31,912 nt of DNA, taken from the NCBI GenBank assembly GCA_963934795.1, contig CAWWAF010000035.1, forward strand, positions 1-31,912, written 5' to 3'. Positions 1-7,963 of the stretch are shown one piece after another (position 1 is the stretch's first letter; each line of letters begins with the position of its first letter). A program made the translations under genes and the position numbers. The stretch is from UBA8438 sp963934795 (GTDB lineage: Bacteria; Acidobacteriota; Vicinamibacteria; Vicinamibacterales; UBA8438). The notes beneath the pieces were generated by a model. It was not told the origin of the DNA. It worked only from the letters and a program-made list of their open reading frames with translations, and made no database searches.

Positions 1-90
1 ATGGTGCCGTGGCCCGTATTACACTTCGGCCGTAGCTGCGGCAGGCTGAGCGATGTGTCGCGGCGCAGACACCACCGAAATGAGGATGCC

Positions 91-1230
91 ATGAGTATGA
101 AACCCCTGTTAGCGTTGGGCACCATCGCCGCCATTTTTCTGATCGGCGCCACGCCCCGAACTGCGGCGGCACAGGACTTCAGTGCGGACGACTTTGAGTA
201 CGGCTCTCGCTTTGAGTCCGACGACGACGCAACCGGTGAGATCTGGAGTGCGGCGAAACGGAAGCTGATTTCGGGCGGGCCGCTCATTGGCGGTACCGTC
301 CGGGCGACCGACCCGCGCACCTACTGCGCGATGGCGGCGGCCGGCTATGACTTCATCTGGGTCGAGATGCAGCACGAGGCGACGTCATGGGAGCAAGTGG
401 CGCGCTTCTGGCGGACCTGTCCTGGACCCGCCGTGCCCGGGGTGCGTGTGGCGTATGCCGACGAGCGCGAAATTCAGCACGCCACTGACATGGGCGCTGC
501 CGTCATCGTGGTGCCCACGATCGATTCGGTCGAGGAGGCACAGGCGGCGGTCGACTGGACCTACTTCCCCCCGCTCGGGCGTCGTAGCAATGGTGGCGGC
601 CAGGGAGCGAGTGAGATTTGGAACGATGTGCCAGGCGGATACCGCCAGACCTGGAACGACAACGTCATTCTGTTTCTGATGATCGAGACCTTGGAAGGGG
701 TGGAGAACGCCCGCGAGATTGCCAAGGTGCCTGGCGTCACAGGGATCTTCGCCGCGAGCGGCGACCTCGGCAACTTCTCCGGTTTCGGTGAAGGCGATAC
801 CGAATACGAGGGGCTCATTGACGAGGTGTTGGCTGCCGCCCAAGGGGCGGGCATTCATGCGTGTGCGCCGCTTCGCTGGGCGGACCGGCCGGGCTTTACC
901 TGCTTTCAGGCCGGGACCGAAGCGTCGAATATTCGTCGTGGCGCGACGGCCGAAATTCAGCAAGCGGAGGCACGTTTCGGTAGTAGCGGAGCGGTGGCCG
1001 CTTCCGGTACCGCCGCGCTCCTGGCCAACCTGACGGCCGAGTGCGGGTCGATTACCTACGAGGCTGATTGCCACGCCGCGGTGCGGGACGCTGCGAGCGC
1101 GGCCAGCTCGCTGGACGCGGAGCAGAAGTCCCAGGTCGTTCGGCGCCTGCTCGAGGTCATGGGGGCGAACCCGACCCACGCGACCCGCATCCGCGAGATC
1201 GCGACGCAAGCCGGCCTGACGGTCGGCTAG
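91..1230 (+). CDS. Secreted HpcH/HpaI-type aldolase/lyase family protein
   Basis: Family members are metal-dependent class II aldolases that cleave or form 2-keto-acid C-C bonds in a TIM barrel. The open frame runs from base 1, but the ATG at 91 follows a GAGG (82-85) and begins a signal peptide (MSMKPLLALGTIAAIF, AxA-Q near residue 28), so I start there (379 aa). Visible family motifs are WVEMQHE (residues 90-96, containing the catalytic-type His95), GAAVIVVP followed by a YFPPLGRRS-like loop, the metal-type Glu199 in MIETLEG, and Asp225 in ASGDLG. About 85 residues beyond the usual barrel form a helical Ala-rich tail with two Cys. Export is unusual, because characterised HpcH/HpaI aldolases are cytoplasmic. 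The family assignment is firm; the substrate is unknown. Confidence 0.88.
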   Translation: MSMKPLLALGTIAAIFLIGATPRTAAAQDFSADDFEYGSRFESDDDATGEIWSAAKRKLISGGPLIGGTVRATDPRTYCAMAAAGYDFIWVEMQHEATSWEQVARFWRTCPGPAVPGVRVAYADEREIQHATDMGAAVIVVPTIDSVEEAQAAVDWTYFPPLGRRSNGGGQGASEIWNDVPGGYRQTWNDNVILFLMIETLEGVENAREIAKVPGVTGIFAASGDLGNFSGFGEGDTEYEGLIDEVLAAAQGAGIHACAPLRWADRPGFTCFQAGTEASNIRRGATAEIQQAEARFGSSGAVAASGTAALLANLTAECGSITYEADCHAAVRDAASAASSLDAEQKSQVVRRLLEVMGANPTHATRIREIATQAGLTVG

Positions 1231-1231
1231 C

Positions 1232-1256
1232 GTCGGCGGGGGGCAGCCCCGCCGAC
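1232..1256 (+). terminator. GC-rich hairpin just after the aldolase stop
   Basis: A perfect 10-bp stem (GTCGGCGGGG / CCCCGCCGAC) with a 5-nt loop begins two bases after the TAG stop at 1230. There is no U-tract, so it is either a weak or factor-assisted terminator or an mRNA 3'-end stabiliser. It is followed by two more inverted repeats. Confidence 0.5.
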
Positions 1257-1275
1257 CCGAGTCCAATCACTCGGT

Positions 1276-1312
1276 CTGGGACCATCTGGTCCCAGGCCGG
1301 GGTCTGGACCCC
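1276..1312. repeat. Two tandem palindromes (REP-like cluster)
   Basis: Positions 1276-1295 form a 9-bp stem with a 2-nt loop (CTGGGACCA TC TGGTCCCAG). Positions 1299-1312 form a second one (GGGGTC TG GACCCC). With the hairpin at 1232-1256 this makes three inverted repeats in about 80 bp. The rest of the 260-bp gap (1313-1490) shows nothing I can name. A dispersed REP-like element is possible, but other genomic copies cannot be seen here. Confidence 0.4.
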
Positions 1313-1490
1313 CATCAGTTTCATCCCACCTGTACCGAACGTCTGCGACATGACCAGAGCCGGCTGTTGCGCGCGACCAGGCTTCGGCCACAGGCCCTCT
1401 GCTCGTCACCGCCGTCCCCGAATGCGGGCCTCCCTCAACCGAGACGCACGACCAACGGCGTCGACGACTGGTTCGATACAATTGAGTCCT

Positions 1491-2510
1491 ATGCTGCGAG
1501 TCATACGCTCTCCCGTCACTGCCCTGGCGCTCGCCGCCCTGTTGGGCGTGTTGCACGCCACCGGTTCGGCCGTTCAGTCGTCCGGTGACGTTGACTACCG
1601 CGCACCACGTACGCCCGACGGACAACCAGACATCTCCGGCATCTGGACAAACGACACGTTGACGCCCCTGGAGCGTCCGGCCCATCTTGGCGACCAGGCC
1701 TTCTTGACCGAAGAAGAAGCGGCGGCGGTAGAGCAGGGTGGGGCCGCGAAGCGCGACCGAGACAACGCGCCGGGTGGTCGGCGGACCGTGGCCGGGGTGC
1801 CCTGGGAACGGGGATACAACGACTTTTGGTTCGACCGCCGTGACACCGTTGTCCCCACCCGTCGTACCTCGATGGTGGTGGAGCCGGCGAGTGGTCGTGT
1901 CCCGACCCGCGGCGAGGCCGAGGAACGGGCGGCGTGGGTCGTTGCCCACCGCGCCGATTCCCACGACACCATGAGTCCCTACAGCCGGTGTATCACACGC
2001 GGGATGCCGGGCTCGATGATCCCCAATTCGTACAACACCGGCAACCATATCTTTCAGGTCCCCGGGTATGTCGTCATTCTCTACGAGATGGTTCGCGAGC
2101 TGCGAATCATCCCGCTGGACGACCGTCCCCACATCGATCCCAAGATTACGCAGTGGATGGGTGACACGCGGGGGCACTGGGAAGGGGAGACCCTGGTCGT
2201 CGAGACCTCCCACTTCACCGACAAGGGGTGGATTACGCCGAACCAGAACGCCGGACGTATGCACGGGGTGCCGGTCAGTCACGCACTCACGCTGGTTGAG
2301 CGGTTTACCAGGGTGGCCGAGAACGTGCTGGACTGGCAGGTTCGTGTCGAGGACGCAAACGTCTACACCCAGCCGTGGGCCTTGGAGCTACCGCTCAAGC
2401 GCGACATGAGCTACGACCTGTATGAGTACGCGTGTCACGAGGGGAACCGCGCGGTGACCGGCATTCTCGGCAGCGCGCGGCATCTGGAGCAACACCCGGC
2501 ACAACCCTAG
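1491..2510 (+). CDS. Secreted protein of unknown function (PDGQPD / RGHWEG family)
   Basis: The frame is open from 1068, but the ATG at 1491 begins a clear signal peptide (MLRVIRSPVTALALAALLG), giving 339 aa. The mature part starts with RTPDGQPDISGIW and carries TPLERP, an FLTEEEAAA segment, YNDFW, RRTS and a P-GR-P segment. It continues with IPLDDRPHID, GDTRGHWEGETLVVET, LVERFTRV and a C-terminal YACHEGN. The protein encoded at 23478-24506 shares all these blocks, so the window holds two paralogues. I recall the family as abundant and uncharacterised in Acidobacteriota. Conserved His, Asp, Glu and Trp in DTRGHWEG and RPHID could form a metal or active site, but no reaction is known to me. 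Confidence 0.82.
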   Translation: MLRVIRSPVTALALAALLGVLHATGSAVQSSGDVDYRAPRTPDGQPDISGIWTNDTLTPLERPAHLGDQAFLTEEEAAAVEQGGAAKRDRDNAPGGRRTVAGVPWERGYNDFWFDRRDTVVPTRRTSMVVEPASGRVPTRGEAEERAAWVVAHRADSHDTMSPYSRCITRGMPGSMIPNSYNTGNHIFQVPGYVVILYEMVRELRIIPLDDRPHIDPKITQWMGDTRGHWEGETLVVETSHFTDKGWITPNQNAGRMHGVPVSHALTLVERFTRVAENVLDWQVRVEDANVYTQPWALELPLKRDMSYDLYEYACHEGNRAVTGILGSARHLEQHPAQP

Positions 2511-2552
2511 GCGCGCGCCATCGTCGGCCCCGCGTGAGGCGACAGAGTACCC

Positions 2553-3209
2553 ATGACCCTTCCTGGAACGATTCAATCAGCCACGTCCGGTGTCTCGGGT
2601 TTCGACACGGATACCGTGCTGAGCGCGCAGACGGCCACGCAGTTGCGTGGCGCAGGTTTCCGTTTTTGCGTCCGCTATGTGTCGCTGGACGCCCCCGAAC
2701 CCGGCGATCTGAGCCACGGCGAAGCGCTGTCCATTCTGGATGCAGGCCTCGCCTTGATGGCCGTGCAGCATGTGCGCTCCGCGGGGTGGGCGCCGACCGG
2801 GGCGCTGGGGTCGGCCTACGGGGCCGCGGCCGCGACGAATGCGCGCGACGTCGGATTCCCGGTGGGTGTCAATGTCTGGTGCGATCTGGAGGGCATTGCG
2901 TCCACATTCAGCGCCGACGTCGTGGTCAGCTACTGCAATGCCTGGTACGACGCGGTCTCTGAGTCGGGCTACGTGCCGGGTCTCTATGTGGGCGCCGCCG
3001 CGGTCTTGACCGGAGAACAGCTGTACTACGAGCTCAAGTTTCAGCACTACTGGAAGTCTGCGAGCAGTGTGCCCAATGTTGCGGTGCGGGGGTATCAGCT
3101 GTTCCAGGCCGGTCCGGATACCACGGCAGACGGCGTCGAGATTGACACGGCCGCGACGCAGACAGACCGCTCGGGCGGGCAAGTGCTCTGGCTCACGAAT
3201 GAGAAATGA
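2553..3209 (+). CDS. DUF1906 / Rv2525c-like glycoside-hydrolase-like domain protein
   Basis: The 218-aa product is essentially one DUF1906 domain, a TIM-barrel fold related to glycoside hydrolases of the lysozyme type. Supporting segments are SGFDTDT at the first strand, FRFCVRYVS, VNVWCDLEGI (acidic pair at the barrel mouth), GYVPGLYVG and a late GVEIDTAA. No signal peptide is seen, so it is either cytoplasmic or exported by another route; Rv2525c itself is a Tat substrate. The ATG at 2553 lies 42 bp after the previous stop. A GAGG-like site (2536-2539) precedes it by 13 nt. The product could act on peptidoglycan or another glycan, but activity is not shown for most members. Confidence 0.75.
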   Translation: MTLPGTIQSATSGVSGFDTDTVLSAQTATQLRGAGFRFCVRYVSLDAPEPGDLSHGEALSILDAGLALMAVQHVRSAGWAPTGALGSAYGAAAATNARDVGFPVGVNVWCDLEGIASTFSADVVVSYCNAWYDAVSESGYVPGLYVGAAAVLTGEQLYYELKFQHYWKSASSVPNVAVRGYQLFQAGPDTTADGVEIDTAATQTDRSGGQVLWLTNEK

Positions 3210-3220
3210 GACGGGAGCCT

Positions 3221-3300
3221 AATACGGGGCGTCGGTCCGGACAGGGCTCATTCGTCCCTGCATGTCGTTGTAGACGATGAACAGGCCGCGGATCGCGGAC
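3221..3300 (-). pseudogene. Remnant of a DUF5916 gene 3' end
   Basis: Read on the minus strand, this stretch encodes RGLFIVYNDMQG and ends at a TAG. It matches the TGLFIVYNDIQG near the C terminus of the intact DUF5916 protein at 5642-7927. The frame continues back into the 3' end of tex without a start, so only the last 25-30 codons survive. DNA identity to the intact gene is 34 of 35 bases at the core (3254-3288 against 5719-5753). Confidence 0.55.
3254..3288. repeat. 35-bp direct repeat, copy 1 (tex 3' side)
   Basis: It matches 5719-5753 in the same orientation with one mismatch (C at 3261, A at 5726). The two copies bracket the whole tex gene. Copy 1 lies in the non-coding gap after tex. 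Confidence 0.8.
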
Positions 3301-3301
3301 G

Positions 3302-5542
3302 TTATGGACGCCCTGCGATCGGCAACGACGAGCCGCTAGCCGAACACGTGCCCGCGGGGGCGCGCGGCGCGAGCACGCGTTTCCGCGACAATCCGATACG
3401 ACGGCGTCGTGAGTCGACATCGAGCACTTCGACCTGCACCCGATCGCCGACCTTGACGACGGTCGTCGGGTCCTGGACGAAATGCGTGTCGAGTTCGGAG
3501 ACGTGTATCAGGCCGTCCTGGTGGACACCGATGTCAACGAACGCGCCAAAGTGCGTCACGTTGGTGACCACGCCCTCGAGTCGCATCCCGCGCTCCACGT
3601 CGTCGATCGAGGTCACCCCGTCGGCGAAGCGCACCGGTTCGAATTCCCGCCGCGGGTCGCGGCCTGGCGCCGCTAACTCAGACAGAATGTCGCGGGCGGT
3701 CGGCAGTCCGATCCGGTCGTCGACCAGGCTTTCCGCGGTCACCGTCCGTAGGGTGTCGCGGTTGTCCAGCAACGCGGCCGGTCGACACGCGAGACGGGAC
3801 GCGATCTGCTGCACCACGTAGTAGCTCTCGGGATGGACGGCCGAAGCATCGAGCGGTTCAGATCCGTCACGCACCCGCAGAAATCCAGCCGACTGCTCGA
3901 ACACGCGCGCGCCGAAGCGCGGGACCGTCAACAACGCGTGGCGCGTGTCGAACCGGCCATTGGCGTCCCGGTGCGCCACGATAGCGTGGGCCAGTTTGGG
4001 ACCGATCCCGGCCACATGGGAGAGCAATGAGGCTGAGGCGGTGTTCACATCGACCCCGACTCGATTGACCGATGAGCCGACGACCCGGTCGAGCGCGTGC
4101 TTGAGTTGCACCTGATTGACATCGTGCTGGTACTGGCCGACACCGATCGACTTGGGGTCGATTTTTACCAATTCGGCCAGCGGGTCCTGGAGGCGTCTGG
4201 CGATGCTGGTCGCCCCGCGAACCGTAAGGTCGAGGGCGGGGAACTCTTCTCTCGCTACAGCGCTCGCGGAGTAGATCGATGCTCCTGATTCATTGACGAC
4301 GACCGCCGTCACGCCTGGCCGTGACCGTTCGAGCTGCTTGCAGAAGTCCGCGGTTTCGCGCGAGGCGGTGCCGTTGCCGATGGCAATGAACTCCACGCCG
4401 TAGTCGTCGATCAGTCGTGTGAGTTCGCGCTCGGCTCCCGCGATGTCGTTCGTCGGCGCGGTCGGGTACACCGTCGTATGCCCGACGAATTTTCCGGTAC
4501 CATCGATGACCGCCACCTTGCATCCGGTTCTGAACCCCGGATCGATACCGAGGATCACCTTGCCGGATGCTGGTGGTGCCAGCAACAAATCGCCAAGATT
4601 TGTGGCGAACACGGCGATGGCGCCCTGTTCGGCGATCTCTCGCAGCGATGCCAGCACCTCGCTCGAGATCGACGGTTTCAACAGACGCGTGTAGCAGTCA
4701 CGGACGGTGGCTTCGAGGTCGCGCCTGAACATGAAATACTGATTGGTCAGCCACTGTCGGTCGAGCGCGGCCGTGATGCCGTCGTCGTCCGCCTCTAGCG
4801 TCAGCGACAACGCGTTCTCGGCCTCGCCCCGCTTCATGGCGAGAAGGCGATGTGAGGCCAGTTGTCCGATCGGTTCTCGATGGTCGTAGAACTGTTCGAA
4901 GCGGTGGTCGTCGCCGGCGTAGCCCCGTTTCTTCCGTGTTCTGATGAAGCCTCGGCCCAATTGGCCACGTAGCCAGGCACGGGTCGAGGGGGCTGCGGAC
5001 CAGCGCTCGGCCAGGATGTCGCTGGCTCCGTCTAACGCGGCGTCCTCGTCAGCGACGTCTCGGGCCGGATCGAGGAAAGGCGCCAGCACAGCGGTGCGTG
5101 TCGCGGTGAGCGTGGCTTGGGCGGCCAGGATGTCCGCGAGCGGCTCTAGCCCACGTTGTCGTGCCGTCGCGGCCCGTGTCTGGCGGGTCGTTTTGAACGG
5201 TCGATACAGGTCGTCCACCTGTTGCGTGTGGGACGCGTCCCGAATCGCTCGTTCCAGCGCGCGGTCCAGTGTGCCCTGCTCGGCGATCAACTTGAGGGCG
5301 CGGTTTTTTCGATCCACCAATTCCTTGGCGGTGGTCAGTGCGTCGGCGATCGCGCCGATCTGGACCTCGTCAATGCCGCCCGTGCGCTCTTTTCGATACC
5401 GCGCGATGAAGGGGATCGTGTTGCCGTCTGCCAGGAGCTCCATGGCACCCATGACGGCGGTCGTGGCGAGCCGGAGCGCAGCGCCGGTGGCCGACGCGGT
5501 CGCGGCAAGCTCGAAGACCACGAGGGATGGCGGTGCGTGCAT
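3302..5542 (-). CDS. tex: Tex family RNA-binding protein (S1 domain)
   Basis: Tex is a conserved nucleic-acid-binding, transcription-associated factor. The N terminus carries NTIPFIARYRKERTGGID, the family hallmark. The middle has the YqgF/RNase H-like domain (VILGIDPGFRTGCKVAVID), then the helix-hairpin-helix block with SIGVGQYQHDVNQ and VNTASASLLSHVAGIG. The C terminus is an S1 domain (LEGVVTNVTHFGAFVDIG) and a short basic tail. At about 746 aa it is close to the usual length of 720-780. I prefer the ATG at 5542; the frame opens at a GTG at 5581 whose upstream Shine-Dalgarno is no better. It lies downstream of the DUF5916 gene on the same strand with a gap of about 100 bp. The last 20 residues are unlike the family and may reflect the rearrangement that left the adjacent DUF5916 remnant. 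Confidence 0.93.
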   Translation of the reverse strand: MHAPPSLVVFELAATASATGAALRLATTAVMGAMELLADGNTIPFIARYRKERTGGIDEVQIGAIADALTTAKELVDRKNRALKLIAEQGTLDRALERAIRDASHTQQVDDLYRPFKTTRQTRAATARQRGLEPLADILAAQATLTATRTAVLAPFLDPARDVADEDAALDGASDILAERWSAAPSTRAWLRGQLGRGFIRTRKKRGYAGDDHRFEQFYDHREPIGQLASHRLLAMKRGEAENALSLTLEADDDGITAALDRQWLTNQYFMFRRDLEATVRDCYTRLLKPSISSEVLASLREIAEQGAIAVFATNLGDLLLAPPASGKVILGIDPGFRTGCKVAVIDGTGKFVGHTTVYPTAPTNDIAGAERELTRLIDDYGVEFIAIGNGTASRETADFCKQLERSRPGVTAVVVNESGASIYSASAVAREEFPALDLTVRGATSIARRLQDPLAELVKIDPKSIGVGQYQHDVNQVQLKHALDRVVGSSVNRVGVDVNTASASLLSHVAGIGPKLAHAIVAHRDANGRFDTRHALLTVPRFGARVFEQSAGFLRVRDGSEPLDASAVHPESYYVVQQIASRLACRPAALLDNRDTLRTVTAESLVDDRIGLPTARDILSELAAPGRDPRREFEPVRFADGVTSIDDVERGMRLEGVVTNVTHFGAFVDIGVHQDGLIHVSELDTHFVQDPTTVVKVGDRVQVEVLDVDSRRRRIGLSRKRVLAPRAPAGTCSASGSSLPIAGRP

Positions 5543-5641
5543 CGGGAGAGTGGTGCAGGGTGCCGAGGACTGATGCAGCACGTCGAAGCCCTGGGAGCGC
5601 GCGACGCGGCGCGGAAACCTGGGCGCAGCCCCGTCTGATGG

Positions 5642-7927
5642 CTAATTCAGCAGGGCGAACAACGCGCTGTACTTGAGCGTTAACGTCCGGCCGGCGCCGG
5701 TGGGGATATGGCTCCCCAGTCCCTGAATGTCGTTGTAGACGATGAACAGGCCGGTGTTGGCGTCTGAGAGCAGCCCGAATCGGAGATTGGAAGACCACAG
5801 GTCGGCTCGGTCGTTGTACTGGACCAGCGCCTGCAAGAACATGCGTGTCGTAAACGAGTACGACACGCGGAGACGGACGAGATTGGTCGTGAAGGCCCCG
5901 CCCGGCAGCTTCAGGTCGTTGTAGCTCCACTCGAAAACCGCATTGACGGTCTCGCCGACGCGGGCGGCAACGGATGGTGTGATCGTGACCCGGTCGCCAC
6001 CGAAGAGCCCGCCGACGATGACGTTGATATTGCCGTTCACCGGGGCGCCGAGATTGGTGTTCGCGGCCAGTTGCATCTCTTGGTGGTCGTACGTGCCCGG
6101 CGGAATGAATACATCGGGGAAAATCTCGAACTGCTCAAGAACTCCCTCCCGCGTAATGTTCATCCCGGTGTGAATCTCGTACCCGTTTCGCCACTCGAGA
6201 TGGTTGTCGATGTGGGTGAACTGTGTTTCGTGGTCGCCGGTGTCGAAGTCGAACACGGTGTTGTGAAAGACGTGCGGCCGAACCTCAAGGAGGCCCCAAA
6301 AGTTCTCTGGGCGGAACGTGGTGAACACGCTGCCGTTGACCCGTCGGTAGCTGTCACGGGCCAGGAAACCGGCCTGTGGGTTGAAGTTCGGGGCGACCTC
6401 CGTGTATCCGAGGGATAGACGGGCCTGTTGGGACTGATACTCGGTCGTGATGGCGTAGGCGTGTGAGGCTGCGGTTGGGGCCGCCGTCTCCTCCGTCGGG
6501 CCAGACGTATCCGTCCCCGCCGCGAAGCCGGAGATCGTGCCGCTTTGGCCGATACCCCATCGTCCGTCGACGGCGAAGGTCCGGTTGTAGTCATTGCCGG
6601 CCAGTTCGGTGCCGGCGAGTTCTCCGTTGCTTTGGCGGTTGACGAACATGACGCCGACATTGGAGCGGCCCAAGTCCTGTCTGATGCGTCCGACGGTGAA
6701 GTTTTGTCGCGGTGTGCCGGTCGAGCCGACCGCCGCGGTCTGCATATTCAGAAAGCCGACATTCGTGTTGGAACCGATCTTCCCAGAGAGCCGCCCACCG
6801 CCGATGATTGGGACCTGCGCGCCGTTGTCGCTCAGCCCAATACGGCGACTGAAAAAGATGTCGACCTGACCCGGTTGCCCCACGGAGAAGATGCCGGCGT
6901 TCTCCAGGAAGAACGGGCGTTTTTCTGGAAAGAACAAGTTGAAGCGGTCGAGATTGACTTGCTGGTCGTCCACCTCGACCTGGGCGAAGTCGGTGTTGTA
7001 AGTGAGGTCGAGCGTCAGGCTCGGTGTAACGCTGTATTTGAGGTCGGCGCCGAAGTCACCGGTTCTGATGGTGCGCGAGTCCTCGGTGCGGGTCAGCGAC
7101 TGACCTAAGAGATACGGCGTCAATTGCAGGTTGCGCTGGGGGGGGACCTCGAGGCCCTGGAGTTCTCCCGCCAAAGAGATCCGATTGATGTCGAATTGAC
7201 GCGGGAGTGGCGACCAGTAGACCTGTTCGTTGCGAGCCCGGATGTTGCGCTGGAAGTTCAGTCCCCAGCTCTGACCCTCGTTGGCCGGGTAGCGGAGTGT
7301 TCTGAACGGGATGGCAATCTCGGCCGTCCATCCGATCTCGGTCACCGTCGTGGCCACCTGCCATGCCCCATCCCAATTGAGATTGAAGCCGCCGCCAGAG
7401 CCGCCTTGTTGTCGGTTGTTGCCAGGACGCCCGCCAGACCCTCCGCTGCCCTGTCCTTCGTTCGTGACCTGGCCGTCGTACTCGACGCCAGCCGGGTTGG
7501 TCCCAAAGACGAAGCCGTTCTGCCGATCCCGATACGTGTCGAGGAGGATCTGGAAGCTATCCGTTTCCGTGAGGTCAGAGTCGCGACGACTGTCGGCGGC
7601 GATGATGGTGCTGGCGTCGTCGGTGTAACAAATGATGCCGAAGTACAACGTGTCGGCGGTGTAGACGATGCGCACCTCTGTGCGCTCTGATGCCGGTGCG
7701 CCTTCGACCGGCCGGCTCTGCACAAAGCCGGTCGCGGGGACCGCGTCCGCATAGGCCGGGTCGTTCAGCACGTCGCCGTCGACGGTCGGGCCGTCAGCGA
7801 CGCGATGCGATTGCGCCACGGGCGCGTCCGCGGCGCGGGTGATGGGCTGCGCGAGTGCTGCTACAGGGAGACACCACGCGAGGGCGCAGACCGAGGCACG
7901 GCGAAGACAGTGAATCACGAGGTTCAT
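5642..7927 (-). CDS. CBM9-like / DUF5916 outer-membrane-type protein
   Basis: A 761-aa exported protein with signal peptide (MNLVIHCLRRASVCALAWC...ALAQP). Residues about 40-215 form a CBM9-like beta domain, seen in VDGDVLNDPAYADA, YTADTLYFGIICY and DSFQILLDTYRDRQNGFVF. It is interrupted by a Gly/Asn/Gln-rich insertion near residues 158-178. From about 250 the DUF5916 region begins, with the diagnostic DFAQVEVDDQQVNLDRFNLF and FPEKRPFFLEN. The C-terminal half alternates beta strands like an outer-membrane barrel and ends with a hydrophobic residue, then Asn. Function is unproven; related proteins often sit beside TonB-type uptake genes. The ATG at 7927 follows a GAGGA by about 10 nt, and the gene starts 36 bp after the helicase stop. 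Confidence 0.88.
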   Translation of the reverse strand: MNLVIHCLRRASVCALAWCLPVAALAQPITRAADAPVAQSHRVADGPTVDGDVLNDPAYADAVPATGFVQSRPVEGAPASERTEVRIVYTADTLYFGIICYTDDASTIIAADSRRDSDLTETDSFQILLDTYRDRQNGFVFGTNPAGVEYDGQVTNEGQGSGGSGGRPGNNRQQGGSGGGFNLNWDGAWQVATTVTEIGWTAEIAIPFRTLRYPANEGQSWGLNFQRNIRARNEQVYWSPLPRQFDINRISLAGELQGLEVPPQRNLQLTPYLLGQSLTRTEDSRTIRTGDFGADLKYSVTPSLTLDLTYNTDFAQVEVDDQQVNLDRFNLFFPEKRPFFLENAGIFSVGQPGQVDIFFSRRIGLSDNGAQVPIIGGGRLSGKIGSNTNVGFLNMQTAAVGSTGTPRQNFTVGRIRQDLGRSNVGVMFVNRQSNGELAGTELAGNDYNRTFAVDGRWGIGQSGTISGFAAGTDTSGPTEETAAPTAASHAYAITTEYQSQQARLSLGYTEVAPNFNPQAGFLARDSYRRVNGSVFTTFRPENFWGLLEVRPHVFHNTVFDFDTGDHETQFTHIDNHLEWRNGYEIHTGMNITREGVLEQFEIFPDVFIPPGTYDHQEMQLAANTNLGAPVNGNINVIVGGLFGGDRVTITPSVAARVGETVNAVFEWSYNDLKLPGGAFTTNLVRLRVSYSFTTRMFLQALVQYNDRADLWSSNLRFGLLSDANTGLFIVYNDIQGLGSHIPTGAGRTLTLKYSALFALLN
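5719..5753. repeat. 35-bp direct repeat, copy 2 (inside DUF5916 gene)
   Basis: This copy encodes the GLFIVYNDIQG stretch near the C terminus of the intact DUF5916 protein. It is 34/35 identical to 3254-3288, on the other side of tex. Confidence 0.8.
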
Positions 7928-7963
7928 GGGTGCGGATTCCTCGTAGCGGATGAGCCGCCTATT

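Noticed and set aside
385..1266. 293-codon minus-strand frame opposite the aldolase
   Set aside because: Shadow frame with low-complexity Arg/Gly content; the plus-strand gene has a signal peptide and family motifs.
3254..5753. tex as a composite transposon between direct repeats
   Set aside because: The repeats are part of coding DUF5916 sequence, not insertion-sequence ends, and no transposase lies between them.
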